This document shows, in pieces, positions 16,609 to 25,894 of a stretch of DNA of 64,000 nt. The notes below the pieces were generated by a model. It did not search any database. It was not told the origin of the DNA and saw only the letters and a program-made list of their open reading frames with translations. The translations under genes and the position numbers were made by a program. Positions within the stretch are counted from its first letter, which is position 1. Each line of letters opens with the position of its first letter. Source of the DNA: Ruminococcaceae bacterium UBA6416 (lineage in GTDB: Bacteria; Bacillota; Clostridia; Oscillospirales; Acutalibacteraceae); the NCBI GenBank assembly GCA_002438505.1, contig DJPI01000018.1, positions 17,994 to 81,993 on the forward strand, given 5' to 3'.

Positions 16609-17349
16609 ATGGATATCATCATAAACGGAGCCGGAGGAAAAATGGGCTGCGTTCTGCGCTCACTCATTCAAAGCGAAAAAAAGCACCGGGTGTCTGCCCT
16701 TGTTGACCCGGCGTTTGAAACTGACGCAAAAAGCTGCGTTTTTAAAAATCTTTTTGAAGTTTCAAAAACGGCGGACGTCATTGTCGACTTCTCCTTTCAC
16801 ACATCCGTTCCGCTTCTCTGCTCCTATGCCGTGAAAACAAAAACGCCCGTTGTTGTTGCAACAACGGGTCACACGGAACGGGAAAAAGGCATAATCGGCT
16901 CTTCTTCAAGACATATTCCGGTTTTTTATTCGGCCAATATGTCACTCGGAGTTGCGCTGACTGCGTGCATTGCAAAAATGACGGCCAAGGCTTTTCCGGA
17001 AGCCGAAATTGAGATTGTTGAAACCCACCATGACAAAAAGGCGGATTTTCCGAGCGGAACAGCCCTCATGCTTGCCGAAGCAATAAAAAGCGTCCGTCCG
17101 GGTCTTTCCGTCCGCAGCTCACATATTCCCGGAAAAGGAAGAGATAAAAATGAGCTTTTTATCCATTCGCTGCGGTTGGGAAACTCAGCAGGCTCTCATG
17201 AAATTATCTTTGCCCTGCCCTTTCAAACGGTCACAATCAAGCATGAAGCACACAGCAGAACGCTTTTTGCCGAAGGCGCGCTCAAAGCGGCCGAATTCAT
17301 TGTTAAAAAGGAAAACGGACTTTATTGTGCGCAGGATATTTTGGAATGA
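16609..17349 (+). CDS. dapB: 4-hydroxy-tetrahydrodipicolinate reductase
   Basis: 246 residues. N-terminal dinucleotide-binding motif NGAGGKMG (6-13), VVATTGHTE (82-90), and the active site ETHHDKKADFPSGTA with His140, His141 and Lys144. It reduces hydroxy-tetrahydrodipicolinate in lysine and diaminopimelate synthesis. It is monocistronic here, with ribosome binding site AAAGGGAGTGGTGCA, and convergent to the operon that ends at 17371. The other dap genes are not in the window. Confidence 0.95.
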   Translation: MDIIINGAGGKMGCVLRSLIQSEKKHRVSALVDPAFETDAKSCVFKNLFEVSKTADVIVDFSFHTSVPLLCSYAVKTKTPVVVATTGHTEREKGIIGSSSRHIPVFYSANMSLGVALTACIAKMTAKAFPEAEIEIVETHHDKKADFPSGTALMLAEAIKSVRPGLSVRSSHIPGKGRDKNELFIHSLRLGNSAGSHEIIFALPFQTVTIKHEAHSRTLFAEGALKAAEFIVKKENGLYCAQDILE

Positions 17350-17370
17350 AAGAGCAGCCGCCTTCCGAAA

Positions 17371-19050
17371 TCATCTTGCGGTAACGGTCTGCCGCAGCGT
17401 TCCGGGAGTGTAGGCGGAGCCTTGATAAATTCCGTTTTTCTGAACACCGGTGTTGATTCCTCCGCTATAAATATTATAGCTTTTTCCGCGAACAAGCTCC
17501 GGACTTGAAAACCAGAAGTCCTCACACCTTCTTGGAAGCTTCAAACAAAAGAGCGATTTTCCGCGCTCATCGGTAACGGCAAGAAGAATATTCGCCGCCG
17601 CCTTTGCCGTTGATGAAAGCTCAGCGTTCCTGACAACGGTTGCCTTGTGGGTCGGAAGGTCTCCGGCGGCAAAAACAGTTCCCCCCGTAACGGTGTATAT
17701 TCCGCGTCCGTTAGCTCCGCTCTTTGCGGAAAGGGAAACAACGATTCCGCCGCTTTGAGTGACAACCGTGTCCGGACTGAAGGCGCAGGAACGCGCATTG
17801 ATGTATAGGTTTCCTCCGCTGATGTTTGCGAGCTTCGCCTCAATGCCGTCAAGGCAGTATTCGGTGTTGATGCTTCCGCCGGAAATGTTAATTGCGGCCG
17901 AGCTGAAAAACGCGGTGCGGTCTGTTTTGATGTTGATGCTTCCACCCGTGACAATGAGCCTTCCGCCGCAATTAAAGGCATCAGTCCTGCTGTTGACGGC
18001 AAAATCACCGCCCGAAACGGTGAGCGCTCCTGCGGCATAAACAGCGTTTGAGACTTCGGCATCAATCGGCGTGTCTTTCTGCGCAGCAATATGGGCGCCA
18101 AGCTCCGGCAAGGCCTTTTCACTGCCTGCGCCGTTCTTTTTTCCTGCTTTTTCCGTGCTTCCGCCGTCACCGGTCAGGTCGAATGAGCCTCCGGAAACAA
18201 CGATGCTTGAAGAGCTGTGAACGCAGTCAAGCCGGCTTTCAATTTTAAACGAACCGCCGGAAACAACAAGCGCTCCTTTCCCCGGATCCGAGTCCCCTGT
18301 TCTGAGTCCGCTTCCGCCGGAAACGGCTGAGATGCTTCCGCCGGAAACAACAAGGCCGTTTTTTCCGCAAACGGCGTCATCAGAGCTTTCAATGTTCAGG
18401 CTGCCGCTTTCAATGCAGATGTCATCTGAGGAAAAAATGCCCTTTCCGTGTTTTGCTTCAATGAAAAGCGAGCCCTTTCCGCCGATTGTCAAGTCACCTT
18501 TGCTGAAAACCGCCGCCGGAACAAAGTCATCCTGCGCCTGACTTTCGCTTTCGCGTTGTGAGTCAATGCTGTCCGAAACGGTGTTTTTGGTGTCCTCGGT
18601 CAGGATGAGCCTTGCATCGCTGACGGAATCGGCAAAATATATCGGCGCATCGTCCGAGAAGCTAACTGAAACGCCGTTCAAATAAAGCATTACGCGCGCG
18701 TTCGGTTCCTTTGTGTCAACAACAATGCGGCCATTTGAAAGTCTGCCCTTGACCGAATAAGTTCCGCCTTTTGAAATTGTCAAAACAGAGTTTTCAAACG
18801 AGACGCCGCCGCCGTTGATTGTTGTGTTCTCATTGTTGAGGATAATATAAGTGTCAACATCGGTCGGAGACTCAATGTCATATGAGGTCGGCACCGTCAC
18901 GGCGGTGTCGGCGCTTATCGGAGAAACCGTTGAAAGGAGAACGGGTATTTTGTTTTTTTCCGCGCCGCTTTTGCACGCGACAAAAAAAGCAGGCAAAAGA
19001 CCAATCAGCAGCGCCGAAAACAGGGCGTTGATTTTTTTACAGCTTTGCAT
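17371..19050 (-). CDS. Cthe_2159-type carbohydrate-binding lipoprotein (DUF4353)
   Basis: 559 residues. A lipoprotein signal with lipobox FVAC (about residue 26) precedes repeated short beta-rungs such as LTISKGGTYSVKG, LVVSGGSISAVSG, IVVSGGSFDLTG and LIVTGGSINIK, the pattern of a right-handed parallel beta-helix. Cthe_2159 of Clostridium thermocellum, the family prototype, binds pectic polymers. Genes of this family often lie with VTC-domain and DUF4956 genes, and both are directly upstream here (15 bp gap). It probably sits on the outer face of the membrane. CotH, the other frequent member of this neighbourhood, is absent. Confidence 0.8.
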   Translation of the reverse strand: MQSCKKINALFSALLIGLLPAFFVACKSGAEKNKIPVLLSTVSPISADTAVTVPTSYDIESPTDVDTYIILNNENTTINGGGVSFENSVLTISKGGTYSVKGRLSNGRIVVDTKEPNARVMLYLNGVSVSFSDDAPIYFADSVSDARLILTEDTKNTVSDSIDSQRESESQAQDDFVPAAVFSKGDLTIGGKGSLFIEAKHGKGIFSSDDICIESGSLNIESSDDAVCGKNGLVVSGGSISAVSGGSGLRTGDSDPGKGALVVSGGSFKIESRLDCVHSSSSIVVSGGSFDLTGDGGSTEKAGKKNGAGSEKALPELGAHIAAQKDTPIDAEVSNAVYAAGALTVSGGDFAVNSRTDAFNCGGRLIVTGGSINIKTDRTAFFSSAAINISGGSINTEYCLDGIEAKLANISGGNLYINARSCAFSPDTVVTQSGGIVVSLSAKSGANGRGIYTVTGGTVFAAGDLPTHKATVVRNAELSSTAKAAANILLAVTDERGKSLFCLKLPRRCEDFWFSSPELVRGKSYNIYSGGINTGVQKNGIYQGSAYTPGTLRQTVTAR

Positions 19051-19065
19051 AAAGTGAACTCCCGA

Positions 19066-19746
19066 TTAAAGATTTTCTCCGTTTTGAGCAAGACGGCAGC
19101 ACATGATTTCAAGATTTCCGTTTCTGCATCTGATTGAGTCAATGAGTGCCTTTTCGTCTCCCCCGTTTTTGAGCTTTATTTCATATTTCAGCTTGAACAG
19201 GCTTCCCATGTTTGTTGTTTTAACGCTGACAAGCTCACAGCTGTCGGTATATTTTTCAAAAATATCGTTGAATGCGGCAGTGTAATTGAGGTTTTCCGGA
19301 ATAACAACAGTCAGCTCTTTTTTTCCCTCCGCGGCGCGCGCACCAAGCTTCAAGGCCGAGTAGACAAGCAACAAAAGCAGCATGACGGCCGAAAAAATCA
19401 CCGCAAAGGCAATGTATCCCATTCCGGTTGCAAGTCCGGCGGCAAGAGCGATAAAAATTGCACCGATTTCCTTTGCCGTTCCGGGAATGCTGCGGAAGCG
19501 GACAAGGCTGAATGCACCGGCAACGGCAACGCCCGCGCCGAGGTTCCCGTTGACCATCATAATGATAATCTGAACCACAGCCGGAAGCAGAGCAAGAGTG
19601 ACAACAAAGCCGGAGGAATATCTTTTTTCGGTTTTCATGTATACAAGCGCGGCGGCAAGGCCGATAAGTATTGAGCACGCCAAGCAGATGAAAAAAGAAT
19701 ACGGCGTGACCGAAGAAGAGAGAACCGATTTAAAAATTGCGGGCAT
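19066..19746 (-). CDS. DUF4956 membrane protein
   Basis: 226 residues. About four membrane segments lie in the first 130 residues, with the characteristic GNLGAGVAVAGAFSLVRFRS and PGTAKEIGAIFIALAAGLA stretches. A cytoplasmic C-terminal domain (about 140-226) ends CRLAQNGENL. DUF4956 proteins are regularly encoded beside VTC-domain polyphosphate-polymerase-like proteins, as here. The biochemical role is unknown; a membrane partner or channel for the VTC domain protein is a reasonable inference. Confidence 0.85.
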   Translation of the reverse strand: MPAIFKSVLSSSVTPYSFFICLACSILIGLAAALVYMKTEKRYSSGFVVTLALLPAVVQIIIMMVNGNLGAGVAVAGAFSLVRFRSIPGTAKEIGAIFIALAAGLATGMGYIAFAVIFSAVMLLLLLVYSALKLGARAAEGKKELTVVIPENLNYTAAFNDIFEKYTDSCELVSVKTTNMGSLFKLKYEIKLKNGGDEKALIDSIRCRNGNLEIMCCRLAQNGENL

Positions 19747-19789
19747 TTATAATTCCTCCGTTTTTTGCTTTGTTTTTAACTTACACATT

Positions 19790-20512
19790 TCACACATGGC
19801 AGGCATATTCCTGCCCGGGAGAAAACATCATCATTTCATAGGCTTTTCCGTACTTTGAAAATGCGCGCGGATAAATTTCAAGTTCGCCAAGGGCAGAAGA
19901 AAGCCAGAGCGGAACCGCACCGAGGGTTTTAACTTCCATAACATACAGTCCGTTTTCAAGAACAGGCTCCCCGTCCGAGCCGTTTGAAAGGTCAAGCATA
20001 CGGTTACGGAAGCGGATGTTGCGGTCAAAGGTCACGCGGACATCTCTGTCCTCAGAGGAGAAATACGCAGTCCTGTCGTAAAAAATTGAAACCGTTGGGC
20101 GCAGCGAATGATAAAAGCCCATGAAATATGCAATTTCGCCATAGACCTGAGCGTCCAGCGCCGGAAAATTCCGCCGGCAGAGAAAGTCAACCGCCTCGCC
20201 ATAGGTCATATTGACCCGGCGTTTATAGACAACGCCTTTATACTTCTTTTTCAGCTCAACAAAAACATTGCTGCTTTCCTGCGGTATTCCGTATGAACGA
20301 AGGCGCAGCTTTTCTTTGTACAGCGGCCGCTCAATCGAGGCGCGGATAAGGCGAAAGTCCGGGGTGTCAAAATAAAGATTGCAGACGGTGCTTTCACCAA
20401 ACTCGTCCGGAACAAGCTTTCCGCCAATGAGAGAAAGGAGCTTTTCCTTTTGAGTTTCGGTTATAACATACTTTTTTTCATAGCGTTCAAAAACTGACTG
20501 ATAAGCAGGCAA
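19790..20512 (-). CDS. VTC-domain (polyphosphate polymerase-like) protein
   Basis: 240 residues forming a single VTC tunnel-like domain. Basic and acidic motifs expected to line the tunnel are present: ERYEKKYV, CNLYFDTPDF, YKEKLRLRSYG, FVELKKKYKGVVYKRR, VTFDRNIR, VMEVKTLG and FSKYGKAYE. The eukaryotic Vtc4 domain makes polyphosphate from ATP; activity of bacterial stand-alone versions is less certain. Together with the DUF4956 protein and the beta-helix lipoprotein it forms a membrane-associated module placed under the two-component system upstream. Confidence 0.88.
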   Translation of the reverse strand: MPAYQSVFERYEKKYVITETQKEKLLSLIGGKLVPDEFGESTVCNLYFDTPDFRLIRASIERPLYKEKLRLRSYGIPQESSNVFVELKKKYKGVVYKRRVNMTYGEAVDFLCRRNFPALDAQVYGEIAYFMGFYHSLRPTVSIFYDRTAYFSSEDRDVRVTFDRNIRFRNRMLDLSNGSDGEPVLENGLYVMEVKTLGAVPLWLSSALGELEIYPRAFSKYGKAYEMMMFSPGQEYACHV

Positions 20513-20557
20513 AGGCTCGCTCCCCTTTCTTGCTGTCCGGACTGCACCGGATGTTCA

Positions 20558-21802
20558 TTATAAAACCACTTTGAAAACGAGCGATTTTGAGTCCGTGCTT
20601 TCCGCACTGATTTTCCCCTTGTGCCTTTGAACGATTGCTTTTGCGATTGAAAGACCGATGCCGTAGCCGCCGGTTTCACGCGAGCGTGAATTATCTGCGC
20701 GATAAAAGCGGTCAAAAAGACGCGGAAGCTGTTCTTTGTCAACATTATCGCAATCGTTATAAACGTCAAGGCAAACATTTTTTGAGGTTTTATAGAGCGT
20801 GACGATAACCTTTCCGTTTTCAGAGGCGTACTTCACGGCGTTATCGCAAAGGAGGGAAACAAGCTGGCGCAGTTCGGCCTCGTTGCCCTTATACATAACA
20901 TGGTCAGGCACATTGACGGAAAACTCAAGTCCCTTTGCTTTTGCAATCGTTTCAAAATTTGCGGCGGTGTCAAGAACGGCCTCGCTCAGGTCAAACAGCT
21001 CGTGCCGGGCGTCCTGAGACGTTTCATCAAGCTTTGAAAGCTCAACAAGGTTCCGAACAAGAACGGAAAGCCGCTGGGTCTGATCCTTAATGCTTGTCAG
21101 CCACTCGTTTTCTCCCTCGCAGATTTCAAGAACGTCCGCATCGGCGGAAATGATTGCAAGCGGCGTTTTCAGCTCGTGGCCTGCATCCGTGATGAATTGC
21201 TTTTGCTTTTCCATGCTTGTTTTAACGGGCTCAAGCGCTCTTTTTGAAAAACGGTAAACCGGAAAAATCAAAAGAAGAACGAACACAAGACCAACAATGA
21301 ATGAGATTGAAACAAGCGTTATTGACGACTCAAGCTCACGCTGAAAATCAATAAAAATAATCATTGATTTTTGTGTGTCCGCGTCCTTAACATAGTAATA
21401 GCGATAAGAATCAATGACGCCGAAGCCCGGCGCGTTCGGATAAATTTGAGAGGCAAACTCAAACGCATCCCGGTCTGTGACGGCGGCAACATTTTCCGTT
21501 GAAATGTCTGTTACAACATTGCCTTGAAGCTTAACAACAAAGTAGCGCGTTGAATACGGCGTTTCAACATTGAGCTCGCCGTTTCCGAACGGGTTCCAGA
21601 ATGTACTGACATAATCGGAGATATTGACCGTTGTGCTCGGAAAGTGGCCGTCATTTTCCGCAAGCAGCAAAAGCGTGCTGCGCAGGTCGTAGTCACGCTG
21701 ATAGATATTGATGACATTGACCGCAAAAAGCTGAACAAAAACAATCGTCACAAGAGCAAAAAAAGCAATTCCGACAAACCTCCGCTGAAGCTTTTTCAGC
21801 AT
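20558..21802 (-). CDS. Sensor histidine kinase (HisKA/HATPase)
   Basis: The ATG at 21802 (GAGGAAATCAA) gives 414 residues and overlaps the regulator stop by a few bases. Membrane segments near residues 10-30 and 145-170 flank an extracytoplasmic sensor of about 110 residues. The H-box is DAGHELKTPLAI with His209; N-box LCDNAVKYA, then RFYRADNSRSR and GGYGIGLSIAKAIV complete the ATPase. It pairs with the OmpR-type regulator directly upstream. The VTC gene follows after 45 bp, so the kinase may govern that module. Confidence 0.93.
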   Translation of the reverse strand: MLKKLQRRFVGIAFFALVTIVFVQLFAVNVINIYQRDYDLRSTLLLLAENDGHFPSTTVNISDYVSTFWNPFGNGELNVETPYSTRYFVVKLQGNVVTDISTENVAAVTDRDAFEFASQIYPNAPGFGVIDSYRYYYVKDADTQKSMIIFIDFQRELESSITLVSISFIVGLVFVLLLIFPVYRFSKRALEPVKTSMEKQKQFITDAGHELKTPLAIISADADVLEICEGENEWLTSIKDQTQRLSVLVRNLVELSKLDETSQDARHELFDLSEAVLDTAANFETIAKAKGLEFSVNVPDHVMYKGNEAELRQLVSLLCDNAVKYASENGKVIVTLYKTSKNVCLDVYNDCDNVDKEQLPRLFDRFYRADNSRSRETGGYGIGLSIAKAIVQRHKGKISAESTDSKSLVFKVVL

Positions 21803-22473
21803 TTGATTTCCTCCAGCGTATAGCCAACGCCGCGGGTGGCCTTGATTTCGATATTGGCCTTGAGCGAGGAAAGCTTTTTGCGCAGATATGAGATATAAAC
21901 CCAAACAACATTAATCTCCGCCTCGGTCTCATAGCCCCAAATCCGCTCCATGAACTGCTCGGTTGAGATGAGCCTTCCGGCGTTGCTCATGAGCATTTCA
22001 ATCATCTGGAACTCCTTGTTTCCAAGTCTTATTGAACCGCTGTCGGTTGAAAGCTCATAGGTTTCACGGTTGAGCGAAAGATTTCCGAGCGTGAGAAGAT
22101 TGGGCGAAAACTCACTTTTTCTGCGCGTCATAGCGCGTATACGCGCAAGCAGCTCTCCGGTTGAGAACGGCTTTGTGAGGTAATCGTCCGCGCCGCTGTC
22201 CAGACCAAGAATTTTATCCTCGGTCTGCGCCTTTGCGGTGAGGATAAGAACGGGCGTTGAAATTCCGTTCTGGCGCAGCTTTTTGAGAACGTCAATGCCG
22301 TTCATTTTCGGCATCATAAGGTCAAGAATGATTCCGTCATAATTCTCACTCATTCCATAGTCATAAGCGTCCTCGCCGTTATAAACGGGGTCAACGGAAT
22401 AGTTATTATGTTTGAGGATTGCGCAAAGAGCCTTTGAAAGGTCCCTTTCATCCTCAGCAAGAAGAAGTCTCAT
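21796..22473 (-). CDS. OmpR/PhoB-family response regulator
   Basis: 225 residues. The receiver domain holds Asp51 (IILDLMMPKMNG), the acidic pair in LLLAEDER, Thr in LTAKA and the Lys of LTKPF. The C-terminal winged helix (about 128-222) ends GVGYTLEE, as in PhoB-type regulators. It is the first gene of the five-gene operon; a promoter is seen at 22532-22560. Confidence 0.95.
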   Translation of the reverse strand: MRLLLAEDERDLSKALCAILKHNNYSVDPVYNGEDAYDYGMSENYDGIILDLMMPKMNGIDVLKKLRQNGISTPVLILTAKAQTEDKILGLDSGADDYLTKPFSTGELLARIRAMTRRKSEFSPNLLTLGNLSLNRETYELSTDSGSIRLGNKEFQMIEMLMSNAGRLISTEQFMERIWGYETEAEINVVWVYISYLRKKLSSLKANIEIKATRGVGYTLEEIKC

Positions 22474-22854
22474 AAGATTAAATCCCTCCTCAAATTTTCA
22501 GAAAGCCGCCGCAGCGGCAAGGGTCACTGTTATTATAGCTTTTATCGCCCTCCAAGGCAAGAAGCAAACAGCTTTTTTCAAACATTTTTTTGTTTTATGT
22601 TGACGTTATCTATAATAATAAGCCGACCTAAAATAAACATAAAGCCAAAATAACAAATGAAACCCGACGCTGCCGAAAGGTGCGCCGGGTTCCATCTATT
22701 TGAAAGGAGAGGGGAGTGCGGTGGGGAGGAGGGGGCAGGTGAAAAATCGGAAAAAACACACTGCGATCCCCATCGCACAATCACAGTATATGAGGGGAAC
22801 TTTAAACGTAACTAAAGTAACAAAACTTTTTTCAAAATTTTTTTGAGACGGTTT
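22474..22854. other. Intergenic region with promoter and imperfect hairpin
   Basis: No convincing gene. It contains the minus-strand promoter of the two-component operon. At 22657-22692 there is a hairpin (AACCCGACGC / GCGCCGGGTT, one mismatch) that may terminate the RluA gene transcript on the minus strand. A purine-rich stretch on the plus strand (about 22703-22740) has no clear role. Confidence 0.5.
22532..22560 (-). promoter_or_regulatory. Sigma-A type promoter of the response regulator operon
   Basis: On the minus strand TTGCCT (22560-22555) and TATAAT (22537-22532) are separated by 17 bp, about 60 bp upstream of the regulator start. Confidence 0.6.
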
Positions 22855-23727
22855 TTAAGCGGATTCTTCCTTCAAAAAGACGGCCATATCCTCCGGGATT
22901 GGTGCAGAGCAGGTTATCCTCTCCCCCGTCACGGGCTGAGAAAAGCTGACCTTTCCGCAGTGCAGCGCCTGATGGGTGATGTCGTCTCTTGCCTCACCAT
23001 ACATTCTGTCACCGAGAAGCGGCGCACCGAGGAAAGCAAAATGAACACGGATTTGGTGCGTCCTTCCGGTTTCAAGGTGGATTTTCAAAAGGGAAAGGGT
23101 TTCGCCTGTCCTTAGCGCTTCCCAGTGGGTCACAGCTCGGTCTCCACGGTCATCAGCCGTGCGGCATGTTTTCATCTGGTCGGGGCGGAAAATCGGCTTA
23201 TCAATCGTTCCGCTCCCTTCAAAGCGTCCGGTTGCAAGGGCAAAGTATGTTTTTTCAATGTTTCCGGAAAGCCTTGCGGCGGCATGGCTGTTAAGGGCGC
23301 AGACAACAAGGCCGCTTGTCCCCTTGTCAAGCCGTCCGACAGCGCGGAACGAACAGCTCATCCCCTTCTTTGAAAGATAGCCGCAAACGCTGTTTGCAAG
23401 CGTATCACCCTGGTGGTTATGTGATTCATGAATCGGCATATACGCAGGCTTGTTGACAACAAGAACATCACTGTCCTCATAAACAACCTCCGGCATCACC
23501 GAGCCGGGAGCGGCAGTCTTTTCATCCTCGGGAATGTTGATTGAAACGCGGTCGCCTGTTTTGAGAAGGTCAACCGTTCTTGCGTGAGCGCCGTTGACAA
23601 GCAGTCCGTTTTCCGTGCGCTTGAGCGAGCGGACAAGCTTTGTTGAAAGGAAGACGCTGCCCTTGAGGAAGCTATACAGCTTTTTCCCGTCATAATCTTC
23701 CGGAATCAAAAATTCAAGCGTCCTCAT
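22855..23727 (-). CDS. RluA-family pseudouridine synthase
   Basis: 290 residues from the ATG at 23727, which overlaps the pncB stop in a TGATG junction. An S4-like RNA-binding part (about 12-70) precedes the synthase domain with catalytic Asp134 in VGRLDKGTSGLVV, HWEALRTGETL and HQIRVHFAFLGAPLLGD. It isomerises uridine in rRNA or tRNA; the family members RluC, RluD and RluA cannot be separated by eye. Coupling to a NAD-salvage gene has no obvious functional meaning. Confidence 0.92.
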   Translation of the reverse strand: MRTLEFLIPEDYDGKKLYSFLKGSVFLSTKLVRSLKRTENGLLVNGAHARTVDLLKTGDRVSINIPEDEKTAAPGSVMPEVVYEDSDVLVVNKPAYMPIHESHNHQGDTLANSVCGYLSKKGMSCSFRAVGRLDKGTSGLVVCALNSHAAARLSGNIEKTYFALATGRFEGSGTIDKPIFRPDQMKTCRTADDRGDRAVTHWEALRTGETLSLLKIHLETGRTHQIRVHFAFLGAPLLGDRMYGEARDDITHQALHCGKVSFSQPVTGERITCSAPIPEDMAVFLKEESA

Positions 23728-25184
23728 CAGCGATCCTTGACCGAGCACTCATCAAGCAGCCTCTTTTTTTCGTCCCAAAGCTTCTGAGAAAGGTCAACAT
23801 AATACTTATGCGGATTTTCAAAGCGTTTGACCTCATCCCAAAGGGTATCAACCTGTGCGGCGCAGTATTCTTTGATGTCATTGATATCCGGGCTGTTATA
23901 AATTTTCTTTCCGTTTTCAAAAACTTTAACGTGAAGCTCTTTCGCCGTAAAGTTATCAAGAACCTTGCGCTTCCAAGTGTAAACGGGGTCAAAAATTTCA
24001 TAAGGCTTGCCGCTTTCAATAACCTCATCAAAAAGCGTGACAACGTCCGCAAGAGCCTTGCCCGTGTCATTGTCATAGAGCCTGTATACCTTTTTTGCGC
24101 AGGGAGTTGTGATTTTTGAAACATTTTCGCTCAGCTTGATGCGCGGAACGGGCACTCCGTTTTCCTCGACGGCGGAAATTTTGTAAACACCGCCGAAAAC
24201 GGGCGCAGACGCCGCAGTGATGAGACGCTCACCAACGCCGAACGAGTCAAGCTTTGCGCCCTGAATGAGCATATCGCGGATAATGTTTTCATCAAGCGAG
24301 TTGCTTGCAACAATTTTGCAATCCGGAAAACCAGCGTCATCAAGCATTTTGCGCGCTTTTTTGGAAAGATAGGTGATATCTCCGCTGTCAATGCGGATAC
24401 CCTGCGGACGGAAGCCGCGCGGAAGAACCTCCCTTTTGAAAGCTTCAATCGCGTTTGGAACGCCGGATTTGAGAACATTATAGGTATCAACAAGGAGGGT
24501 GCACTGGTCGGGATACTGGCGTGCATAGGCGCAGAAAGCCTCAAGCTCGGAATCAAAAAGCTGAACCCAGCTGTGAGCCATTGTTCCAACGGCAAGAACG
24601 CCGTAATCACGCTCGTCAATGGTGCAGGCCGTTGCATCGCAGCCGCCGATATATGCTGCTCTTGCGCCGTAAATTGCGCCGTCATAGCCCTGCGCTCTGC
24701 GTGAACCGAATTCCATTATCGTGCGGTCGCCGGCAGCGCGCTTAATGCGGTTGGCCTTTGTTGCAATAAGGCTCTGGTGGTTAATTGTCAGAAGCACCAT
24801 TGTTTCAATAAGCTGCGCCTGAATAACCGGGCCGCGGACGGTAACAATGGGCTCACCCGGAAAAATGACGGTGCCCTCCGGTATTGCCCAAACATCACAG
24901 CTGAATTTAAAATTCGCAAGATAGGCAAGGAAGTCCTCATTGAAACCCTTTTTGCGCAGCATTTCGATGTCCTTTTGAGTGAAGGAGAGATTTTCAAGGT
25001 AATCAATGAGCTGACGCAGACCGGCCATGATTGCAAAGCCGCCGTCATCGGGAACCTGGCGGAAGAACATATCGAACCAGGTAATTTTATCGCCGAGTCC
25101 GTTGCAGAAATATCCGTTGGCCATTGAAAGCTCATAAAAATCGGTGAGCATTGTGAGATTTCTTTCTTTCAGAGTGTTGCCCAT
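23727..25184 (-). CDS. pncB: Nicotinate phosphoribosyltransferase
   Basis: 485 residues. The N-terminal MLTDFYELSMANGYF, EFGSRRAQGYDGA, IGGCDATA, GTMAHSW, and RIDSGDI / VASNSLDE motifs belong to the nicotinate phosphoribosyltransferase family. It makes nicotinate mononucleotide from nicotinate and PRPP for NAD salvage. Ribosome binding site AGGGGGAAGTATA. Upstream on the minus strand TATACT is a possible -10 with only a weak -35. Confidence 0.95.
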   Translation of the reverse strand: MGNTLKERNLTMLTDFYELSMANGYFCNGLGDKITWFDMFFRQVPDDGGFAIMAGLRQLIDYLENLSFTQKDIEMLRKKGFNEDFLAYLANFKFSCDVWAIPEGTVIFPGEPIVTVRGPVIQAQLIETMVLLTINHQSLIATKANRIKRAAGDRTIMEFGSRRAQGYDGAIYGARAAYIGGCDATACTIDERDYGVLAVGTMAHSWVQLFDSELEAFCAYARQYPDQCTLLVDTYNVLKSGVPNAIEAFKREVLPRGFRPQGIRIDSGDITYLSKKARKMLDDAGFPDCKIVASNSLDENIIRDMLIQGAKLDSFGVGERLITAASAPVFGGVYKISAVEENGVPVPRIKLSENVSKITTPCAKKVYRLYDNDTGKALADVVTLFDEVIESGKPYEIFDPVYTWKRKVLDNFTAKELHVKVFENGKKIYNSPDINDIKEYCAAQVDTLWDEVKRFENPHKYYVDLSQKLWDEKKRLLDECSVKDR

Positions 25185-25552
25185 TATACTTCCCCCTGTA
25201 TAGAATTAATTGTAAGGCTGGCACAGTCAGTATACTCCATTTTTGAGCCGATTAAAAGCCCTTTGAGCAAAAAAAGCCGCCTTTTGTTCAACACCGACAC
25301 AGAACGGGAAAGTGTTGGATTTTGCCGATTTGTTAACAAAAATTTGATTGCTATTTAAATTATTCAAAAAATATGCCGATATTGGTCGAAATATACAATT
25401 TAAATATCATATGGGCACTATTATTTGATTTTTCATTTTGAAATATTATTGTCATTCTAATTGACAAAAAGAAAATGTTATGATAACATTAACTCATGAT
25501 GATTGTTCAGGTTTGAATTATTCGTCAAATTTTTTAGGGGTGTGATTTTTCA
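25185..25552. other. AT-rich divergent intergenic region
   Basis: 368 bp between the divergent pncB and XRE genes. It holds the XRE promoter (25461-25489) and a possible pncB promoter near 25205-25265. The middle is strongly AT-rich with no ORF and no clear repeat. Confidence 0.5.
25461..25489 (+). promoter_or_regulatory. Promoter of the XRE regulator
   Basis: TTGACA (25461-25466) and TAACAT (25484-25489) with 17-bp spacing, about 60 bp before the start codon. Confidence 0.6.
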
Positions 25553-25798
25553 ATGAGAATCAGAAAACAGGCACTTGGAACACGCAACATGGTTGGCGCT
25601 AAGATTGAGGCCAAGAGAAAAGAACTCGGTATGAAGCAGATCGATCTTCTTACTCAGCTCCAGATCAAGGGCGTTGAACTCACCGCATCAGGTCTTTCAA
25701 AGCTTGAAGGTCAGATCAGAAGCGTAAACGACTATGAACTCGTTGCCATTGCTGACGTTCTCGGCGTTTCAATCAACTGGCTCGTCGGAAAAGAATAA
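25553..25798 (+). CDS. XRE-family helix-turn-helix regulator
   Basis: 81 residues with ribosome binding site TAGGGGTGTGATTTTTCA. The HTH spans about residues 14-70: NMVGAKIEAKRKELGMKQ, LTASGLSKLEGQIRSVND, ELVAIADVLGVSINWLVG. It is a minimal Cro/CI-type DNA-binding protein without a sensor domain and is monocistronic, ended by a very stable terminator. Its targets are unknown; autoregulation from the AT-rich upstream region is likely. Confidence 0.85.
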   Translation: MRIRKQALGTRNMVGAKIEAKRKELGMKQIDLLTQLQIKGVELTASGLSKLEGQIRSVNDYELVAIADVLGVSINWLVGKE

Positions 25799-25814
25799 GA
25801 GTTCCAAAAACACT

Positions 25815-25880
25815 ATGCGTCCGGACTTGTTTGCCGCAATGAAGCTTTTGCTGCGGTGAACAGCTCCGGACGCATTTTTT
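25815..25880 (+). terminator. Strong two-part hairpin terminator
   Basis: An 11-bp perfect outer stem (25815-25825 with 25865-25875) encloses an inner CCGCA/TGCGG stem and is followed by six T residues. Confidence 0.85.
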
Positions 25881-25894
25881 GCGTCTTAAAACGC

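Noticed and set aside
16850..16870. Palindromic TTGTTGCAACAA-like stretch inside dapB
   Set aside because: It is explained by the conserved Val/Ala/Thr codons of the DapB motif.
18190..18400. Repeated short blocks that could suggest a repeat array
   Set aside because: They are the coding repeats of the beta-helix lipoprotein, irregular in spacing and not CRISPR-like.
22657..22692. Hairpin as plus-strand terminator
   Set aside because: No T-tract follows on the plus strand and no plus-strand gene ends there; only a weak minus-strand terminator role is possible.
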